This document shows positions 52,387-59,871 of a DNA stretch of 60,471 nt, one piece after another (positions within the stretch are counted from its first letter, which is position 1; the number at the start of each line of letters is the position of its first letter). Location: contig PLZD01000055.1 in the NCBI GenBank assembly GCA_003151975.1, positions 1-60,471 on the forward strand, read 5' to 3'. The translations under genes were made by a program, and so were the position numbers. The DNA comes from Elusimicrobiota bacterium (GTDB lineage: Bacteria; Elusimicrobiota; Elusimicrobia; UBA1565; UBA9628). A model generated the notes under the pieces. The model was not told where the DNA came from, ran no database searches, and worked only from the letters and a program-made list of their open reading frames with translations.

Positions 52387-52620
52387 GCGGGATTAGGCCC
52401 AGAGCTTTCGGGCGGGGGCCTAGGCCCTAGGTCCTACGATGGTCTGGGTTACGCTAAGCTTAAGACGCACGTCGTCTTCTACGAATACGTTTCTGAAGAC
52501 CTCGCGAGGGCGGGCGAGCGTCGAATCGAGAGTCCCGATGGAGACAAGCTCCGCGCCCAAGAACCCCGACCTGGCGTTGAGATCGACGCGCCAGAAGTGT
52601 TCGCGCCGATCACGGCTTGA
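52387..52620 (+). pseudogene. Open frame without a start codon, possible gene remnant
   Basis: The gap 52328-52714 has no clear gene. One frame (52387-52620) is open and reads protein-like in its second half (YAKLKTHVVFYEYVSEDLAR, then GVEIDAPEVFAPITA), but has no ATG, GTG or TTG; CTG 52444 is the only near-start. About two thirds of third positions are G or C, less than in neighbouring genes. It may be a decayed gene. A CCTAGG-rich palindromic stretch lies at 52415-52434 and a GC hairpin around 52630-52646. Confidence 0.25.
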
Positions 52621-52680
52621 TCGATGCGGCCCCGATCCCAGCGGGGCGAAGACGTGAAAAACCGAAGAAAAACGGCGGGC

Positions 52681-52709
52681 TTGACTGCTGCCGGATGGGG
52701 GGCTACCCT
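52681..52709 (+). promoter_or_regulatory. Promoter of the leader ORF / TPR membrane protein
   Basis: TTGACT (52681-52686), 17 nt, TACCCT (52704-52709), then 5 nt to ATG 52715. The same -10 (TACCCT), spacer and leaderless layout occur in front of the kinase gene at 34903-34931. Confidence 0.6.
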
Positions 52710-52714
52710 TCTGG

Positions 52715-52792
52715 ATGTGCGGCTATCCACGAAGAAGCGGGCTCGCCTTGATTTTCGGAGGACTCATCGCCCTTGAACACGGGCGCTGGTGA
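52715..52792 (+). CDS. Leaderless 25-aa leader ORF
   Basis: ATG 52715 follows TACCCT by 5 nt and reads MCGYPRRSGLALIF then GGLIALEHGRW before TGA 52790. The GTG of the next gene (52796) is 3 nt after this stop and has no clear ribosome-binding site, so reinitiation after the leader is the obvious route. The peptide has a central hydrophobic patch. It may be only a translation-delivery device, or it may respond to its own translation (single early Cys, three Arg). Confidence 0.45.
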   Translation: MCGYPRRSGLALIFGGLIALEHGRW

Positions 52793-52795
52793 GCT

Positions 52796-53455
52796 GTGGG
52801 ACTCGAAAACGCCGCCTTCGTCCTTGCCTCCATCCCCTACCAGATAGGAATGGGCTACGGACTGCTCGCGTTGGCCTCATTCTGGGCGGCACCCGCGGAC
52901 AAGCCCCGGAAAATCCCGCAGCTCCTTTTGCTGCTCTTCGGCGTCGTGATCCCATTGATGGGCTGGTTTCTTTCCCTATTCCTGCCGTGGTTCTTCTTCA
53001 TCGTGCCGGGCTCGCTGGGCTATCTCTATTGGACGACCGTCGGCGCGGAGAAGGCGCAAGACAAGGCCGGCGCCGCCGTCTTGGACGAGGAGTTGGAACA
53101 TGCCGCGAAAATGATCGCGTCGGACCCGGACAACGCCGTGGGGTACTGGTCCATGGCCAAGGTCTATGACCAGCGGGGGCAGTGGCGCACGGCCCTCGAA
53201 AATTACCGGCGCGCCAACGAACTCTCCGAGAGGACTTTATCCAACCAGGAATGGGAGGACATTCGCGCGCGCCTCGAGCACGAGCTCAGCACGGAGCCTG
53301 GGCAATCCGCGCTGACTCACGGGATCATCGAGAAGAGCCTCATCGTCGTCGGTCTGGCCTACCTGCCGTGGAGCGGGGTGCTGGCGCTCAACCTGTGCAG
53401 CGTGATGCTCTTTATTCTTTGGTACCGCGGCGAACCGACTCGCTGGAAATTCTAG
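52796..53455 (+). CDS. Membrane protein with cytoplasmic TPR-like insert
   Basis: A 219-aa protein: two or three N-terminal membrane segments (GMGYGLLALASFWAA, LLLLLFGVVIPLMGWFLSLFLPWFFFIVPGS in outline), a helical middle with a TPR-like unit (AKMIASDPDNAVGYWSMAKVYDQRGQWRTALENYRRANEL) and a C-terminal membrane hairpin (LIVVGLAYLPWSGVLALNLC). GTG 52796 is the likely start, coupled to the leader ORF. No known family; it might recruit partner proteins to the membrane. Confidence 0.65.
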   Translation: MGLENAAFVLASIPYQIGMGYGLLALASFWAAPADKPRKIPQLLLLLFGVVIPLMGWFLSLFLPWFFFIVPGSLGYLYWTTVGAEKAQDKAGAAVLDEELEHAAKMIASDPDNAVGYWSMAKVYDQRGQWRTALENYRRANELSERTLSNQEWEDIRARLEHELSTEPGQSALTHGIIEKSLIVVGLAYLPWSGVLALNLCSVMLFILWYRGEPTRWKF

Positions 53456-53519
53456 CCCGCGCTTCAGCGGCAACGGTTAAGTCGACATTCTGCGGCTCAG
53501 AATTTCCTACAGTGTCTGC

Positions 53520-55487
53520 ATGAGAGGACGGGGACGCGGGCGCGGGGACCGGCAGCGGTCCGATAAAACGATCGAAGGGCGCATCCAGCACAAAGGCACT
53601 TTCGCTTTTTTAATCGCGGAGGCGCCGGGCCAACCCGACCTGTACCTGAGCGGCCCCACGCTAAAGGTCGCCATGGACGGCGACCGCGTCGAGGCGCGCG
53701 TGACCGGCCAGCGCGGCGGCAAGCCCTCGGGCGAGATCGTGCGGGTCGTGACGCGCGGGCGCACGACGGCCGTGGGCATGCTGCGGCGCGTGGGCCGCTT
53801 CTGGGCGCTGTTTCCCGAAGGCGCGCCGGAGGATGCCGGCATCGAGGTCCTCGGTTTTTCCAAAGGCATCGAACCGCGCACGGGCGTGCTCGTCGCGCTG
53901 CGCATCGAGCGCTGGCCCACGGATTCCAAAGGGCCCGGCGGGACGGTCATGGAAATACTGGGCGCGCCCAATGAGCCCGCCACGCGCCGCAAGGCCGTGC
54001 TGGCCGCGCGCGAAATCCCCACTGAGTTTCCTGATGACGCCTTGCAAGAGGCGCTCGCGCTGCCGCAGGACCCGTCGGAGGCCGACTGGGCGGGGCGCAA
54101 GGTGCTCTTCGATCTGCCGATCTTCACGATCGACGGGGCCGACGCGAAGGATTTCGACGACGCCGTGTCGCTAGAATCTCTGCCCGACGGCACTTGGCGC
54201 TTGGGTGTGCACATCGCGTCCGTCGCGGACTACGTCAAGCGCGGCACGGCCATCGACGAGGAAGCCGTGCGACGCGCCACGAGCATCTACCTTCCCGGCC
54301 GCGTGATCCCGATGCTGCCGCCAAAACTGTCGGATCATCTTTGCTCTCTTCGGCCGGACGTGCCGCGTCTCACGGTGACCTGCTGGCTCATTTTGGACGC
54401 GCACGGAAATCCCGGCCGCGTGGACCTGCAGGAAACCGTGATCCGTTCCTGGCGGCGTTTCACCTACGAGGAGGTTCAGGACGTCCTCGACGGCAAGCCC
54501 GTGGAGCGAGTGGTTCCTGAAGTGCAGGCCGTCGTGCTCAAAATGGGCGCGCTCGCCAAGAAACTGACCGAGGTCCGCATGAAGCGCGGCGCGCTCGACA
54601 TGAACGTGCCGGAGTATCAGATCAAGGTCGACCCCGAAGGCAATCCACTCGCCGTTGCGCGCCGCGCGCGGCTCGACAGCCACCGGCTCATCGAGGAATT
54701 CATGGTGGCGGCCAACGAGGCCGTAGCTAGGACGCTCTCGCGCGCTCGCGTGCCGTTCATCCGCCGCATCCACGACAATCCCAGCCCGGAGAAGCTGCAG
54801 GCGCTGCAAGAGGAGATGGGCAAGCTCGGCATCAAGGCGCCCACTTCGCTCGTCGCGCATCCCGTGCAGGGCTTGCAAGGCCTGCTCAAAGCCGCGATCG
54901 GCCATCCTTTCGAGGAGACCGCCAACATTCAAGTCATCCGCAGCATGATGCAAGCCAGATATTCCTCGGAGCCAGGCGGGCACTTCGGCCTGGCGTCCAA
55001 GGACTACTGCCACTTCACCTCGCCCATCCGCCGTTATCCCGATCTCGTGGTGCACCGCGCCGTGAAGGGCTTGCTGCGCGGCAAGCTCCGCGACCACGCC
55101 GAGGGCGTGGACATGGAAAAACTAGCCGTGCATTGCTCCGAGCGCGAGCGCGTGGCGACCGAGGCCGAGCGCAAGTCCGTCGATCTGGCGCGCGCGTCGC
55201 TCATGGGCCGCGAGATCGGCCGCGTTTTTGACGCCGTGGTCGTCGGCATCGCCCCGATCGGAGTCTTCGTGTCGCTGCCCGAGTCCGGCGCGTCCGGCTT
55301 GTGGAAGGGCGGCGTATCTACGCTCGGCGCGAAGGTCAAAGTCCGACTGACCGCGGCCGACGAGATTTTGGGCCGCCTGGAGTTTGAGCCGGTCAAGGAC
55401 GAGCGGTCCCTGCCCAACGCGCCGCGCGTGTCGCCCTGGCACAAGCCCGGCGGGCCCGGCCGGAAAGGCAAGCGCGGCCGACGCTGA
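53520..55487 (+). CDS. rnr: Ribonuclease R (RNB family exoribonuclease)
   Basis: A 655-aa RNase II/R enzyme: basic N-terminus, cold-shock-like OB fold (GRIQHKGTFAFLIAEA), RNB catalytic domain with the Asp cluster in IDGADAKDFDDAVSLE, YLPGRVIPMLPPKLSD, SRARVPFIRRIHDNPS, and SPIRRYPDLVVHR, and a C-terminal S1 domain (GVFVSLPESGASG) with a basic tail (RKGKRGRR). It is shorter than E. coli RNase R. It degrades structured RNA 3' to 5'. TACAGT ends 6 nt before the ATG. Its stop overlaps the YciI gene (TGATG). Confidence 0.93.
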   Translation: MRGRGRGRGDRQRSDKTIEGRIQHKGTFAFLIAEAPGQPDLYLSGPTLKVAMDGDRVEARVTGQRGGKPSGEIVRVVTRGRTTAVGMLRRVGRFWALFPEGAPEDAGIEVLGFSKGIEPRTGVLVALRIERWPTDSKGPGGTVMEILGAPNEPATRRKAVLAAREIPTEFPDDALQEALALPQDPSEADWAGRKVLFDLPIFTIDGADAKDFDDAVSLESLPDGTWRLGVHIASVADYVKRGTAIDEEAVRRATSIYLPGRVIPMLPPKLSDHLCSLRPDVPRLTVTCWLILDAHGNPGRVDLQETVIRSWRRFTYEEVQDVLDGKPVERVVPEVQAVVLKMGALAKKLTEVRMKRGALDMNVPEYQIKVDPEGNPLAVARRARLDSHRLIEEFMVAANEAVARTLSRARVPFIRRIHDNPSPEKLQALQEEMGKLGIKAPTSLVAHPVQGLQGLLKAAIGHPFEETANIQVIRSMMQARYSSEPGGHFGLASKDYCHFTSPIRRYPDLVVHRAVKGLLRGKLRDHAEGVDMEKLAVHCSERERVATEAERKSVDLARASLMGREIGRVFDAVVVGIAPIGVFVSLPESGASGLWKGGVSTLGAKVKVRLTAADEILGRLEFEPVKDERSLPNAPRVSPWHKPGGPGRKGKRGRR

Positions 55488-55756
55488 TGGCTCTCTTCGT
55501 CAAGATCGAGCGCGGCATCGTCGACAAAATGGTTTTCGACCAATTCGTTCCGGCGCACACGGAGTATGTCGACGCGCTCAACGAACGCGGGCACGAGGTC
55601 CGCAGCGGCTATTGGGCCGACCGCGGGGGCGGGATGATGGTATTCAAGGCGACCGACATCACCCAAGCCAAAGCCATCGTCCGCGAGGACCCGCTGGTCA
55701 AGAACGGCTGCGTGACTTGGGAACTGCACGAGTGGAAGATCGCGGCGGGTCATTGA
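55487..55756 (+). CDS. YciI-like (YCII domain) protein
   Basis: An 89-aa dimeric alpha+beta barrel protein: FVKIERGIVDKMVFDQFVPAHTEYVDALNERG, GGGMMVFKATDITQAKAIVREDPLVKNGCVTWELHEW in outline. YCII domains bind small molecules and their function is mostly unknown; a conserved His-Asp pair is typical. The ATG shares a base with the rnr stop, so it is translated after RNase R. Confidence 0.8.
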   Translation: MALFVKIERGIVDKMVFDQFVPAHTEYVDALNERGHEVRSGYWADRGGGMMVFKATDITQAKAIVREDPLVKNGCVTWELHEWKIAAGH

Positions 55757-55781
55757 AAATCACGGACCAAATTGGTAAACC
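55753..55781 (+). promoter_or_regulatory. Promoter of the Cys-rich lipoprotein gene
   Basis: TTGAAA (55753-55758), 17 nt, TAAACC (55776-55781). The second ATG (55788) is 6 nt downstream, while the first ATG (55782) abuts the box. By the window-wide leaderless rule translation starts at 55788. Confidence 0.5.
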
Positions 55782-55787
55782 ATGGCT

Positions 55788-56015
55788 ATGAAAACTCTCA
55801 ATCTGATTCTGTTGAGTTCGTTGTTCGTGTTCGCCGGCTGCGCGGCGCACAACGTTCGCGAGGGCGGCGAGTGCAAGTCCAACGGCGATTGCGTCAAGCC
55901 CTTGGACTGCAGCGGCGGCACCTGCGTGCGCGAGCACTTCTCCTCCGGTCACAAGTGCGAGGCCGACGCCGACTGCATGGGTGTCAACCGCTGCATCGAC
56001 CGGAAGTGTCAGTAA
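55788..56015 (+). CDS. Small Cys-rich lipoprotein
   Basis: A 75-aa lipoprotein: signal peptide MKTLNLILLSSLFVFAGC, then two Cys-repeat units (GGECKSNGDCVKPLDCSGGTC and GHKCEADADCMGVNRCIDRKC, in outline) separated by about 10 residues. The C-x5-C-x5-C-x4-C spacing resembles Dickkopf/EB-type disulfide knots seen in secreted proteins of myxobacteria and others. It probably folds in the periplasm or outside. Alternative start at 55782 (adds Met-Ala). Confidence 0.75.
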   Translation: MKTLNLILLSSLFVFAGCAAHNVREGGECKSNGDCVKPLDCSGGTCVREHFSSGHKCEADADCMGVNRCIDRKCQ

Positions 56016-56018
56016 AAG

Positions 56019-57116
56019 CTGTCGCACCTTAAACTGATCCTCTTCTATGTCTCGGGGCACGGCTACGGCCATGCCACTCGCGCCTGCGCGCTGATCCGCG
56101 CGCTCAAGGCGCGGGAGCCGCGGCTCAAGATTCTCATCCGGACCGAGGCGCCGGCCTGGCTTTTTGAGGAGGCCGGCGCGGGTGTCGAGGTCAGCCCGGC
56201 CCACATCGACGTGGGCATGCTCCAGCCCAACGGCCTCGACATCGACTTGAGGCGGACGCTCACGGCGCACCGGAGCTTTCTGCGGGATTGGGACGCTGCC
56301 GTCGAGCGCGAGGCGGCTTTTATTCAGGAGTGCGGTCCGAGCCTTGTCGTCGGGGATGTCCCGGCGCTCGCTTTCTCCGCGGCGCAACGCGCCGGAATTC
56401 CGAGCGCCGCCGTCGCGAACTTTAGTTGGGATTGGATTCTGCGATCCTACTGCGCGAGATTCCCTGGATTTAAGCCCGTCGTCGCGCGGTACGCGGAGGC
56501 TTACGCGAGCGCCGCCGTTTTACTGCGCCTGCCGATGCACGGAGACTTTCCCGCTTTTCGCAAGACCGTCGATGTTCCGCTCGTCGTCTCGCGCTCGCAG
56601 CTCGCGAAGAAGGCGGCCCGCGAACTCCTCGGACTCTCTCCGAGCGACCGCCGCGAAGCGGTCCTGTTGAGCTTCGGCGGCTTCGGGACTGGACCGCTTC
56701 TCCTGAAAAATCGGGAAGACCTCTCCGGCTATGTCTTCGTCGGCTTCGGGCCCAAGCCGCGGGGCCTGCCCGCGGACTGGATCGAATTTCCGCCGCGCAC
56801 GCCGGTGCCGCACGTCGACATACTCGCCGGCTGCGACGCCGTCATCGGCAAGCCCGGCTACGGGACTTTCTCGGAAGCGGTGGCGCACCGCGTGCGCATG
56901 CTCTGGCTGCCGCGCGAGGATTTCCCCGAAGTGCCGCGCATGACGGCGTGGATGAAGCGGCACGGCATCGCCAAGAAAATCTCGCGCAAGGAATTCTACG
57001 CCGGCCGCTGGCGGCGGGCGCTCGATGGGCTCTTCGCCCTCAAGGGGCCTTGGCCGAGAACGCGGCTCGACGGGGCTTCGGCCGCGGCCGGACGGCTTCT
57101 GGCGCTGGCGCGCTGA
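56019..57116 (+). CDS. GT28/MGT-like glycosyltransferase with a CTG start
   Basis: A protein of about 365 aa with a GT-B fold. The N-terminal KLILFYVSGHGYGHATRACALIRAL is the conserved donor/acceptor loop region of this family, and the C-terminal half has LLSFGGFGTGPL, FVGFGPKPRG and KPGYGTFSEAVAHRVRMLWLPRE, typical for nucleotide-sugar binding. The frame is closed by the lipoprotein TAA at 56013; between that and ATG 56211 there is no ATG or TTG and only a GTG at 56208. Since the family's first motif lies before those, CTG 56019 (GGAAG at 56002-56006, 12 nt away) is the best start. The sugar and acceptor are unknown. Confidence 0.7.
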   Translation: MSHLKLILFYVSGHGYGHATRACALIRALKAREPRLKILIRTEAPAWLFEEAGAGVEVSPAHIDVGMLQPNGLDIDLRRTLTAHRSFLRDWDAAVEREAAFIQECGPSLVVGDVPALAFSAAQRAGIPSAAVANFSWDWILRSYCARFPGFKPVVARYAEAYASAAVLLRLPMHGDFPAFRKTVDVPLVVSRSQLAKKAARELLGLSPSDRREAVLLSFGGFGTGPLLLKNREDLSGYVFVGFGPKPRGLPADWIEFPPRTPVPHVDILAGCDAVIGKPGYGTFSEAVAHRVRMLWLPREDFPEVPRMTAWMKRHGIAKKISRKEFYAGRWRRALDGLFALKGPWPRTRLDGASAAAGRLLALAR

Positions 57117-57167
57117 GCGTCAGCCAGTTTCCTTTGGGGCCAAGACGGTATGCTAAAATATCGCCGC

Positions 57168-58307
57168 ATGCGAGTCAATCTCGCCTTGATTTTCATCCTG
57201 GCTTCCGCGCTCACCAGCTGCCAGACCCGCCCGTCGTCGGTGCGTTTGGCCGTCGCCGTCCCGCTTAGCGGCGATCTGGCGGCCGACGGGCAGGGGATCC
57301 TGCGCGCGGTGAAGATGGCCGTCGCGGAGGCCAAGACGCTGCCCATGCCCATCGAGGTCGTGTCCTACGACGACAATGGAGAGCCCGCGGGTGCCGCGAC
57401 CGTCGCGCGCGAAATCGCCCGGGATCCGCTGATTATGGCCGTCATCGGGCATCTGACCTCGGGCTGCTCGATCGACGCCGCGAAAATCTACGCCCATGCC
57501 GGCATCCCGATGGTGACGCCGTCGGCCACGGCGCCGGAGCTGACCTTGCAGCAGATGCGCGTCGGCTGGCCGGGCCCGCGCGTCGTCTTTCGCCTGGTCC
57601 CCTCGGACGCCGTGCAGGGAAGCTACGCGGCGGGCTTTGCCTACGACAAGCTCGCCTTGCGGCGCTTCGGCATCGTGCAGGACCAGACGCCCTACGGGCT
57701 CGGCATCGTCGAGGAGTTTCAGAAGAGATTCGCTGCGCTCGGAGGGAAGATCGCGGGCGTGGCGGCCGTTTCCCGCGGGCAACGCGATTTCTCGGCCGTC
57801 ATCGAGGACCTGCGACGCGAGAACGTGGACGGCATACTTTACGGCGGCGTCTACACCGATTTCGGCCCGCTCTTGCGGCAGGCGCGCATCGCGGGCCTCG
57901 CGGTGCCCATGCTCTCGGGCGACGGCTCCAAGACCGACGAGCTGTTCCGGCTCGCCGGCCCCGCGGCCGACGGCGCCTATCTAACGGTCAGCGGGGTCCC
58001 CGTGGAGCATCTGCCGAGCGCGCAGGATTTCGCCGCGCGCTACAAGGCGCGCTACCCGGCGCCGGAGGAGGCGCTGCGGACCTTCGACGACTACGGCTAT
58101 GAAGGGGCCGGGATCGTGATCGAGTCCTTGCGCAAGTCGGGGCCCAATCGCGCCAAGCTGCTCGAGGTGATCCGCTCGGAGCCGCACACGACCATGCTCG
58201 GCGACATCGTCTTCGACAACAAGGGCGACACTTTGAAGAGCCTCGTCACGATGACGCGCGCCGATTACAAGAACAAGACTTTCGAACCGGTGGTGTATGA
58301 CCGATAG
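57168..58307 (+). CDS. LivK-like ABC transporter substrate-binding lipoprotein
   Basis: A 379-aa type I periplasmic-binding protein with a lipobox (SALTSC). Hallmarks of the branched-chain amino acid-binding family: VAVPLSGDLAADGQGILRAVKMAV, VVSYDDNGEPAGAATVAREI, VIGHLTSGCSIDAAKIYAHAGIPMVTPSATAPEL and YGGVYTDFGPLLRQARIAGL. It binds an amino acid-like ligand for uptake or sensing. No permease or ATPase gene is adjacent. ATG 57168 has TAAAAT 8 nt upstream and starts the signal; ATG 57150 lies before that box. Confidence 0.88.
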   Translation: MRVNLALIFILASALTSCQTRPSSVRLAVAVPLSGDLAADGQGILRAVKMAVAEAKTLPMPIEVVSYDDNGEPAGAATVAREIARDPLIMAVIGHLTSGCSIDAAKIYAHAGIPMVTPSATAPELTLQQMRVGWPGPRVVFRLVPSDAVQGSYAAGFAYDKLALRRFGIVQDQTPYGLGIVEEFQKRFAALGGKIAGVAAVSRGQRDFSAVIEDLRRENVDGILYGGVYTDFGPLLRQARIAGLAVPMLSGDGSKTDELFRLAGPAADGAYLTVSGVPVEHLPSAQDFAARYKARYPAPEEALRTFDDYGYEGAGIVIESLRKSGPNRAKLLEVIRSEPHTTMLGDIVFDNKGDTLKSLVTMTRADYKNKTFEPVVYDR

Positions 58308-59871
58308 GGAATGGTTCGACTCGACCATATGGGAGAGAACCGCGACCGATAGACCGTCATTGCGGCGCCGCTCTTCGGGCGTGCTCCTGCACGTGAGTTC
58401 CTTGCCGGGCCCGCACGGCATCGGCGACCTCGGCCCCGGCGCCTACGAGTTCATCGATTTCCTTTCGCGGTCCGGCCAAGGCTGGTGGCAGATGCTTCCC
58501 GTCGGTCCCATCGGCGCCGGAAGCTCGCCGTACAGCTCGGCGTCGGCCTTCGCGGGCGAGCCGCTCTTCATCAGCCTGGACTTGCTCGTCGCCGACGGCT
58601 TGCTGACGGCCGACGACTTGAAGGCATGTCCCGAGTTTCCGGCCGGCGAGGCGGACTACGCGGGCGCTTGGAGCTTCAAAACTCCCCTGCTGCGCAAAGC
58701 TTTCCAAGTCTTCACGGAGCGCGGCTCGCCCGAGCTTTGGTCGGGCTTCAAGGATTTCTGCGCGCGCCAATCCGACTGGCTCGAGGATTGGGGCCGCTTC
58801 TGCGCGCTCAAGGACCGTCCCGGCGCGGTCTCGTGGTTAGAGTGGGAGCCGGAGATCCGCGGCCGCGACTTCCGCCGTTGGGGCAACGCCTCCCTGCGCG
58901 AGTTCGGAGAGTCGACGACGCGCCAGCAATTTCTTCAATACCTCTTTACTCGGCAGTGGGAGAAGCTGCGCGGCTACGCGGCGCAGAAGGGGATCGGCCT
59001 CATCGGCGACGTGCCGATCTATGTCGCGCACGAGAGCGCCGACGTCTGGGCCAACCAGGATCTCTTCCAGCTCGGAGCCGACGGACGGCCTACCGCCGTC
59101 GCGGGCGTGCCGCCGGATTATTTCAGCGAAGACGGACAGCTCTGGGGAAATCCGCTTTATCGCTGGGACGTTCTCAAGCAGCGGGGCTTTTCGTGGTGGA
59201 TCGCGCGCCTGCGCCAGGCCGCCGAACGCTTCGACGCCGTGAGACTCGATCACTTCATCGGCTTCCAGCGCTACTGGGAAATCCCCGCGGGAGCCAAGAC
59301 CGCCAAGGAAGGACGGTGGATGCCCGGACCCGGCGGCGATTTGTTCGAGACCGCCGCGCGCGAGCTCCCGGGACTCGAGCTGATCGCCGAGGACCTCGGC
59401 GCCGTGACGCCCGAGGTCATCGCCTTGCGCGAGCGCTTCGACCTTCCGGGCCTGCGCGTCCTGCAATTCGCTTTTGGTACCGACGGGCAATCAGCGGAAT
59501 TTCTTCCTCATAATTACCCCCGTCGGTGCGTCGCCTACTCGGGGACGCACGACAACGACACCACGCGCGGGTGGCTCGAGTCCTCGAGCCGTCCCGACGA
59601 GCGCGAACGCGCCCTGCGCTATCTGCAGAGCGATCGCAGCGCCCCGCATTGGGACATGCTCAAGGCCGTCTTGGGCTCGACGGCGGACACCGCGATCTTG
59701 ACCGCGCAAGACTTGCTTGGCCTCGACGGCTCCGCGCGCATGAACTTGCCGGGCAGCGCCTCGGGGAATTGGCGCTGGCGGCTCAAGCCCGGCCAGCTTG
59801 ACGACGGGGTCGCCTCGCGCCTCAGAACGATGACGGAATCCTCAGGCAGGTCCTTGGAGATGAAGGTATGA
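58297..59871 (+). CDS. malQ: 4-alpha-glucanotransferase (amylomaltase, GH77)
   Basis: A 524-aa GH77 enzyme: RRSSGVLLHVSSLPGPHGIGDLGPGAYEFIDFL, WWQMLPVGPIG, SPYSSASAFAG, then IGDVPIYVAHESADVW, ETRLDHFIGF-like VRLDHFIGFQRYWEIP with the catalytic Asp, ELIAEDLGAVTPEV and YSGTHDNDT. It transfers maltosyl units between alpha-1,4-glucans in glycogen/maltodextrin use. The start overlaps the LivK-like stop by 11 nt. Its stop overlaps glgB, forming a small glycogen operon. Confidence 0.93.
   Translation: MTDREWFDSTIWERTATDRPSLRRRSSGVLLHVSSLPGPHGIGDLGPGAYEFIDFLSRSGQGWWQMLPVGPIGAGSSPYSSASAFAGEPLFISLDLLVADGLLTADDLKACPEFPAGEADYAGAWSFKTPLLRKAFQVFTERGSPELWSGFKDFCARQSDWLEDWGRFCALKDRPGAVSWLEWEPEIRGRDFRRWGNASLREFGESTTRQQFLQYLFTRQWEKLRGYAAQKGIGLIGDVPIYVAHESADVWANQDLFQLGADGRPTAVAGVPPDYFSEDGQLWGNPLYRWDVLKQRGFSWWIARLRQAAERFDAVRLDHFIGFQRYWEIPAGAKTAKEGRWMPGPGGDLFETAARELPGLELIAEDLGAVTPEVIALRERFDLPGLRVLQFAFGTDGQSAEFLPHNYPRRCVAYSGTHDNDTTRGWLESSSRPDERERALRYLQSDRSAPHWDMLKAVLGSTADTAILTAQDLLGLDGSARMNLPGSASGNWRWRLKPGQLDDGVASRLRTMTESSGRSLEMKV

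Noticed and set aside
52439-52657. A 72-codon ORF starting at ATG 52439
   Set aside because: Ser/Arg-rich with poor third-position GC. The neighbouring start-less frame looks more protein-like.
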